DNA from: JAQBVV01 sp965249205
GTDB lineage: Bacteria > Acidobacteriota > Vicinamibacteria > Vicinamibacterales > UBA2999
Direction of reading: 5' to 3'
Assembly: GCA_965249205.1 (NCBI GenBank)
Contig: CBDFLL010000006.1
Coordinates: 1,426,001 to 1,490,000, forward strand
DNA length: 64,000 nt
The stretch's first letter is position 1. The number at the start of each line of letters is the position of its first letter. Positions 59,856 through 64,000 of the stretch are shown piece by piece. The position numbers were made by a program, and so were the translations under genes. The notes under the pieces were generated by a model that searched no databases, was not told the DNA's origin, and saw only the letters and a program-made list of their open reading frames with translations.

Positions 59856-60355
59856 TTTTTTTGGCGGGCATTCAGCGTGTTCTCCGCCCGGATAGCCTCG
59901 GTGACCTCCTGCAGGACGTCGCGCCGCGCACCGAACAAGCGGAGGAAGTCGAGCCCCTTCGTGACGGACTCTTCAACGCCGTCGAGCGTTTCTTCGGTCA
60001 GGCCGCCGGCGACCGTGACGAACTGCTCGAAGGAGTCCTTGAGAAACGCGCGGGCTTCGTCTTCGTCCGCGGCCGCGGCCGCCAGGAACTTGTCCCGCTC
60101 CTCGTCGCCCATCTGCTCGAGCCGCTCCGTGCAGAGCTGTTCGAAGGGCACGACATAGTCGCCGGTGACCTCATTGCGCGCCTGTTCGCGTGCATTGTTG
60201 GCGCGGGAGACAAACTGCGTGATGGTGGGCGTAGCCACGCGCGCGTAGCGCGCACTATACGCGGCGAACTCGTCATCGGTCATGCGCTTGATGCGCAACT
60301 TGACCGGTTCGTCGTCGATGGTGAGGGTGACCGGGTAATACTGCTTGACCTTCAC
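59654..60355 (-). CDS. Tail assembly chaperone (short form)
   Basis: GTG at 60355 follows AAGGAGGCATC and gives 233 residues in frame 0. The domain KQYYPVTLTIDDEPVKLRIK, CTERLEQMGDEERDKFLAAA is the G-like chaperone that binds the tape measure. After the A8 run the frame continues for 66 low-complexity residues (ARAGRRRATTASRAETVGS), in which the -1 frame carries the apparent functional extension. Confidence 0.8.
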   Translation of the reverse strand: MKVKQYYPVTLTIDDEPVKLRIKRMTDDEFAAYSARYARVATPTITQFVSRANNAREQARNEVTGDYVVPFEQLCTERLEQMGDEERDKFLAAAAADEDEARAFLKDSFEQFVTVAGGLTEETLDGVEESVTKGLDFLRLFGARRDVLQEVTEAIRAENTLNARQKKVLRSPSASRDGFRQPAKARAGRRRATTASRAETVGSATSAAATPTTPGVASGSPETSGSSGAPSLN

Positions 60356-60510
60356 GATGCCTCCTTCGGCGGTGGATTGAGCGTCCGTGACGTGGGGGCG
60401 GCAAGGCGCCCGATCTCACTCCCGCCCCGGTCAGCGTGGCCCAGAGATCCGTCGGCCGACGCGGGCGGCGGGGAGCCGCGAATCGCCTCGACCGGTCGTA
60501 CGCGATACCG

Positions 60511-61659
60511 TCAGAGCAGTCCGACGGTCAGCTCGTCGTTCTCGTCGTCCGCGGATTCCAGCGCCATCCCTTCGAACGACCAGTTCGTTTCCTCGTCGGG
60601 GTCGTCGGTCTCGGGCACTTTCCATTCCACCAGCGGCGCATACAGCGCCACGATGTTGCCCTCCGTGCGGCCCGTCTGATTCAGCAGCGACACGTTCGTC
60701 CCAGCCTCCGCGAGGTCATACAGCGTGGCCTCGGTCTCCACGAACGCCTCCAGGCTCAGGGAGACTTCGCGTCGACCCTGGCGATACAGCTCCGTCGGCA
60801 CGTTGACGCCGTATTCCTGGTTCCGCACAGCCAGGGCGTTAGCGAGCGACACCGACAGGTTCTTGAAGAGATAGATCGTGTTCCCGATGTACAGGTCGCC
60901 GATCAAGCCCGAGGGCGGATTGCCACCGACCGTGGTAAAGCCCGCGGGCTTGGACTGCGCGGTCCCGGTGAGGTGGTTGGCCGCCGGACCAGACGCCGTC
61001 AGGCGCGGCTCTTCGTTCGCATCAAAGGCCAGCTCCAGCGTGTCAACGCCGGCACTGAGCAGCTCGCGCGTGAACGTGTCGAGATAGTGCGCGATCGTCA
61101 GCGACACCGCGAGCGCGCTGGTGAGCGAGTAGGTGACCCCGCCCTTGACCGCGTCGCCCGTCGTCTGCGCCGACGGCAGATCCGGCGCCCACGTGACGTC
61201 GTTGCCGCTCACACTCGTGAGCTTCCGCGCGAAGGGACCCGTTGACTCGCCGGTGACCGTGATCAGCACAAAATCGCCCTTGGCCAGATCGCCAGCCGCC
61301 GTGAGTGTCGCCCCGCCCACCGCCGGCGACGACGCGACGGTGGTATCGGCGGTGCGGGCCGCCACGCTCCCGAAGGCCGCCTCGAGGATCGGGTCGACTT
61401 CTGGGACGGTGCCGATAGTCCCGGACGGACGTAGCAGCGCCACGAGCGTTCCCAACTCCGCGCTCTGCTTCCGATTGAACCTCGAGACCGGACCCGGGGA
61501 CTGCTTCTTCTCGGGGCTGGTAACCCGCGCGAAGGGGTCGAAGCCCATGCCGACATCGATGTGTCGAATGGCGTTCGCGGCTGCGAGCGATTCAGACACC
61601 CCGTACGCCGCCTCCTTCTTCGCGTAGAGTTGTCCCCTACGTCCGACTTGCAATGCCAT
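60511..61659 (-). CDS. Major tail tube protein
   Basis: 382 residues with the Ig-like tail-tube pattern: LQVGRRGQLYAKKEAAYGVS, GSVAARTADTTVASSPAVGG, FVETEATLYDLAEAGTNVSL and a long central insert. It is the structural ring protein of the non-contractile tail. Confidence 0.8.
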   Translation of the reverse strand: MALQVGRRGQLYAKKEAAYGVSESLAAANAIRHIDVGMGFDPFARVTSPEKKQSPGPVSRFNRKQSAELGTLVALLRPSGTIGTVPEVDPILEAAFGSVAARTADTTVASSPAVGGATLTAAGDLAKGDFVLITVTGESTGPFARKLTSVSGNDVTWAPDLPSAQTTGDAVKGGVTYSLTSALAVSLTIAHYLDTFTRELLSAGVDTLELAFDANEEPRLTASGPAANHLTGTAQSKPAGFTTVGGNPPSGLIGDLYIGNTIYLFKNLSVSLANALAVRNQEYGVNVPTELYRQGRREVSLSLEAFVETEATLYDLAEAGTNVSLLNQTGRTEGNIVALYAPLVEWKVPETDDPDEETNWSFEGMALESADDENDELTVGLL

Positions 61660-61921
61660 CGCTTGTCTCCTCGTCCTCAGTCACGGCCGACGGCGCCGGT
61701 GCCTCGGCGGCCGGCGGCGGATCAAACCATTCATCGCGGACAAACGCGCGAAGGGTCACCCCCTCGGCAATGGGGTCGTCCAAGTTCACGAGCTGGTCCG
61801 GCGCGAGCGTTCGGCCGTACTCATAACGTGGGGCATGGACGCTCGTATGCACACGACACCGACGCAGCACCGGCGGCGGTGCGGGTGCGGACGCTGACGC
61901 GGCGGGTCGACGTTTGGTCAT
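61637..61921 (-). CDS. Small phage structural protein
   Basis: ATG at 61921 gives 94 residues (MTKRRPAASASAPAPPPVLR, EGVTLRAFVRDEWFDPPP), Pro/Ala-rich at both ends. It overlaps the tail tube start by 23 nt. Function unknown. Confidence 0.5.
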   Translation of the reverse strand: MTKRRPAASASAPAPPPVLRRCRVHTSVHAPRYEYGRTLAPDQLVNLDDPIAEGVTLRAFVRDEWFDPPPAAEAPAPSAVTEDEETSDGIASRT

Positions 61922-61925
61922 GGCG

Positions 61926-62396
61926 CTACGGGCTCCCATATGTGCGAGAGAACCGGGCTTCGACCGGCTGCGTCACGATCACGACCGGCGATCCCATCCC
62001 CACGAACTCGGCGGCCGTCAGGAGCCGCACGTCGCAGACCAGGCCACCCAAGGTGATGTCGACCGTCAGCGCGCGCTCCATGTCGGCCTTCAGGTTCTCG
62101 AACACCGCCAGCTTGCTGGCCGGATGCACCGGGTCGGCGTCGTAGCGGGCGTGGATATTCACGCGCACCACTTCGAGGATCTGCTTGGCCGGCTGGTACG
62201 TTTTCGATCCGTCCGGCGTGGTCTCGAGCACGTAGAGCGGCAAGTCGCTGAGCACCGGACCGAGCAGCTGCATGCCCGGATCGACGGTCACCTGAGACGC
62301 GTCGGTCAGCGGGTAGTGATAGTCGCCCCCGCTGATCGCCCGCAACGCGGCCTGCAAGGCCTCGATGATCAGCTGCCGTTGACTGGTGGTGGCCAC
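61926..62396 (-). CDS. Tail terminator/completion protein
   Basis: 156 residues: ATTSQRQLIIEALQAALRAI, HPASKLAVFENLKADMERAL, EFVGMGSPVVIVTQPVEARF. The layout is that of tail-completion or minor tail proteins that close the tail tube at the head side. Confidence 0.65.
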   Translation of the reverse strand: MATTSQRQLIIEALQAALRAISGGDYHYPLTDASQVTVDPGMQLLGPVLSDLPLYVLETTPDGSKTYQPAKQILEVVRVNIHARYDADPVHPASKLAVFENLKADMERALTVDITLGGLVCDVRLLTAAEFVGMGSPVVIVTQPVEARFSRTYGSP

Positions 62397-62406
62397 GCAT
62401 CTCCCC

Positions 62407-63015
62407 TTACCGGTTCAGCTCCCGGACGCCGCGATCCACCGCCGCCTGCAGCTCCGCGTGAATCCAGGACCGCTTGTCGTCGACGGTGTGTTCCAAGTAG
62501 CCGACCGCTTTGATGGTCACCTGCGTCTTCAGCGCGAACAGCGGCTCGACGACACCCTCACCACGCGTGCCGACGATGACCTTGTTCCGGGTGAACGTGC
62601 CTGTGTATCCGAACGATCCCGGATTCGCGATCACCTGGCGGGCCGTGAAGCGTGCCACGCCGGCGCCGGTCAGGGCGGCCGGGAGCGGGATCGTCAGGTG
62701 CCGTGCGCGCTTCGGTCGAATCGTGCCGCCCGTCTCGTGGATCCGGCCGTACGGCGCCTTCCGGTGGTCGATCCCGAGTACGGCCGACACCGTGTCCCGC
62801 GCTTCCTCGACCCGGTAGAACGTGGCGCGCCGCAGGTTCCCCGTGCGCACCCTGAGCAGCTGGCCGCTCAGGACGTTGCCGTTGAGGTGCCGCTGGAGCC
62901 CAAGGCCGACACGCCGCATGCCTTCCACGGAGGCGGCATGCACAACCCTCGGGGCCTTCGCCAGTCGCTGCGTGACGCGCTGGGTGCCCTCGGCGTCGAT
63001 GCGAATATCAATCAT
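62407..63015 (-). CDS. HK97 gp10-like head-tail protein
   Basis: 202 residues with the HK97-gp10-like fold features: IDAEGTQRVTQRLAKAPRVV, LLRVRTGNLRRATFYR, YGRIHETGGTIRPKRARHL. The family joins the head to the tail. Confidence 0.7.
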   Translation of the reverse strand: MIDIRIDAEGTQRVTQRLAKAPRVVHAASVEGMRRVGLGLQRHLNGNVLSGQLLRVRTGNLRRATFYRVEEARDTVSAVLGIDHRKAPYGRIHETGGTIRPKRARHLTIPLPAALTGAGVARFTARQVIANPGSFGYTGTFTRNKVIVGTRGEGVVEPLFALKTQVTIKAVGYLEHTVDDKRSWIHAELQAAVDRGVRELNR

Positions 63016-63022
63016 GGGGCCG

Positions 63023-63634
63023 CTACACCACGGGGCGCTTGAGCGCCCGAAGGCCAGCCTTGACGGCCTTGGGCCAGTCCGGCTTGACCGAAAAGGAGGC
63101 CGGCCCGATCTGGACCGAGGTCGCGCCGGTCGAGCCGCTCATGGTTTCCTGCTGGATGTACGTGATCATGTCCAGCCCAATCCCGAACGCCGCATGCCAC
63201 AGCTGCTCGGCGTCCGGCACAGCCGTGAACGCGGCGCCGTCCTGCGTCGCCAGGCCGGCCGTGTACGTCACCGTCACGTTCTCCAAGCCCCGGGTAAACC
63301 ACTCGTCGTGCGCTTCGATCTTCCCGGTCTCCATGTTGAACCGGTAGTCGCCCGCATCGAACGTCTCGGCCGCGCTGTCGGTGGGCTGGCGCAGCACCGT
63401 GATACTGGCGATACTGACGACAGGCGCGCGACGCAGCCACAGGCGCGACGACCCGTCGCCATCCCGTTTCTCGGTGATCGCCCGCTGCACGTAGATCCGA
63501 CCGGTTTCCCGTTCGATCAACGCCGTCACACCGTTGGCGATCTGTTCGAGCTGCGTGTCCTTGCCCGTCGCGGTGGCACCTACCCACGCGCGCACGGTGT
63601 TCAGGGACCAGAGCGTTGTCGCGGCGATGGCCAT
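63023..63634 (-). CDS. Head-tail connector protein (gp6-like)
   Basis: 203 residues: SLNTVRAWVGATATGKDTQL, ALIERETGRIYVQRAIT and FTRGLENVTVTYTAGLATQD are the pattern of gp6/neck connector proteins, whose N-terminal helix inserts in the portal. ATG start. Confidence 0.75.
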   Translation of the reverse strand: MAIAATTLWSLNTVRAWVGATATGKDTQLEQIANGVTALIERETGRIYVQRAITEKRDGDGSSRLWLRRAPVVSIASITVLRQPTDSAAETFDAGDYRFNMETGKIEAHDEWFTRGLENVTVTYTAGLATQDGAAFTAVPDAEQLWHAAFGIGLDMITYIQQETMSGSTGATSVQIGPASFSVKPDWPKAVKAGLRALKRPVV

Positions 63635-63808
63635 GAACGCGGTGTGCCTCCTCGAATGCGTCGACGTCGGGCGTGGGCGCCCCGGCCGCCGGCGCGGCGC
63701 GCTCGCGCGGCCGGCTGGTCGGGCACTCCGTGGGCCCCGCGGGGGGCCGCTCGCGGCGCTGGCCGCCCCCGGGTGTCTCCTGCGGGCCCCGCATCTGGGC
63801 GGCGCCGC
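63635..63808. other. Short interval upstream of connector gene
   Basis: 174 bp of very GC-rich sequence. A minus-strand frame of Pro/Arg-rich character runs through it and continues as antisense of the connector; I do not accept it as a gene. Confidence 0.35.
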
Positions 63809-64000
63809 CTACGAGGCCGGCGACATCCTCGCCAGCATGCCGATCACCGACGCGGCGGTCGCCGTGCCGGTCGTGTGCGTGCCGGTGCGGCTGTCCACCA
63901 CACGCAGGTAGCGCTTCGTGCCGATGTAGGCCGCGGTGTGGAGTGACGGGGCCTCCGCCACGGCATCGATCTTGGCGATGGTGCCGCTGTTGGTGCCGCT
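63809..64000 (-). CDS. Phage head protein, 5' end outside window
   Basis: 63 residues plus stop are visible (SGTNSGTIAKIDAVAEAPSL, HTAAYIGTKRYLRVVDSRTG). The GT-rich end resembles small head-decoration or structural proteins next to the major capsid gene. The rest lies to the right. Confidence 0.55.
   Translation of the reverse strand, partial: SGTNSGTIAKIDAVAEAPSLHTAAYIGTKRYLRVVDSRTGTHTTGTATAASVIGMLARMSPAS

Larger units (their letters stand above)
23233..64000. mobile_element. Siphovirus-like prophage, left end and about 40.8 kb (right end beyond window)
   Basis: Bounded on the left by a broken tRNA-Leu gene next to a tyrosine integrase. It contains a lysogeny module, a rightward early/replication operon, an inserted methylase-nuclease cassette, and a leftward lysis, tail and head-connector block. 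No tail sheath gene is seen; a single tail-tube protein and long tape measure point to a long non-contractile tail. Portal, capsid and terminase are not in view. Confidence 0.9.

Noticed and set aside
63012..63794. Minus-strand 260-residue Pro/Arg-rich frame
   Set aside because: It overlaps the connector gene in another frame; composition suggests a shadow.

Overview
The window joins a conserved bacterial chromosome segment (1 to about 23.2 kb) to the left part of an integrated siphovirus-like prophage (about 23.23 kb to the right edge). All of it is GC-rich with strong third-position GC. The chromosomal gene set (rimP-nusA-infB-rbfA-nrnA, rimO-asnS, short-type glucan phosphorylase, HtrA, M24 peptidase, exported gamma-glutamyltransferase) suits a GC-rich heterotrophic bacterium. 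Vicinamibacteria-like Acidobacteriota is my best guess, from general resemblance only; no rRNA gene is present to settle it.

Chromosome. On the minus strand lie nrnA (cut by the window), rbfA, infB, nusA and rimP, with a rho-independent terminator just upstream of rimP that closes the preceding asnS-rimO unit. Next come a TIM-barrel isomerase, a kinase/nucleotidyltransferase/CYTH trio resembling AmgK-MurU cell-wall sugar recycling, htrA/degP, an M24 peptidase, a lipoprotein, a small zinc-ribbon protein and glgP. An RRM protein, a short basic/acidic protein and an RluA-type pseudouridine synthase read on the plus strand, followed by a minus-strand gamma-glutamyltransferase. At 23233-23289 is the 3' half of a tRNA-Leu(CAG) gene, broken at the anticodon loop. 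This is the attachment site; the intact tRNA should lie at the other prophage end, beyond 64000.

Prophage, left arm (23.4-32.0 kb, minus strand): a retropepsin-like protease with a partner gene, the tyrosine integrase, then accessory genes ending at a CI-like S24 repressor. The 3' end of the repressor gene recurs three more times as fragments (26303, 28799, 30642), each sitting between accessory gene sets: WYL-like; membrane protein plus Sel1; membrane protein plus M48 protease. This looks like stepwise accretion of cargo behind the repressor. A divergent control region with two palindromic operators lies at 32015-32081.

Prophage, early genes (32.0-44.8 kb, plus strand): Cro-like and CII-like regulators, a recombination set, a DUF1376 replication protein, a DnaB helicase, nucleases, small zinc proteins and three DNA methyltransferases. 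Most are linked by 4-nt ATGA overlaps. At 44.76-48.84 kb an opposite-strand methyltransferase/PD-(D/E)XK nuclease pair sits between imperfect 80-bp direct repeats, which looks like a restriction-modification cassette inserted in the prophage. The 48.4-50.6 kb stretch is a graveyard: transposase remnants, a truncated Fic gene, a headless retropepsin, and two copies of a second type of gene tail flanking an exported protein.

Prophage, late genes (50.6-64 kb, minus strand, transcribed toward the early operon): hydrolase, endolysin, holin/spanin-like membrane proteins, tail-tip proteins, baseplate hub, 1129-residue tape measure, a tail-assembly chaperone with an apparent A8 programmed -1 frameshift, tail tube, tail completion and head-tail connector proteins. 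Portal, capsid and terminase must lie to the right. No CRISPR array or complete insertion sequence was seen.
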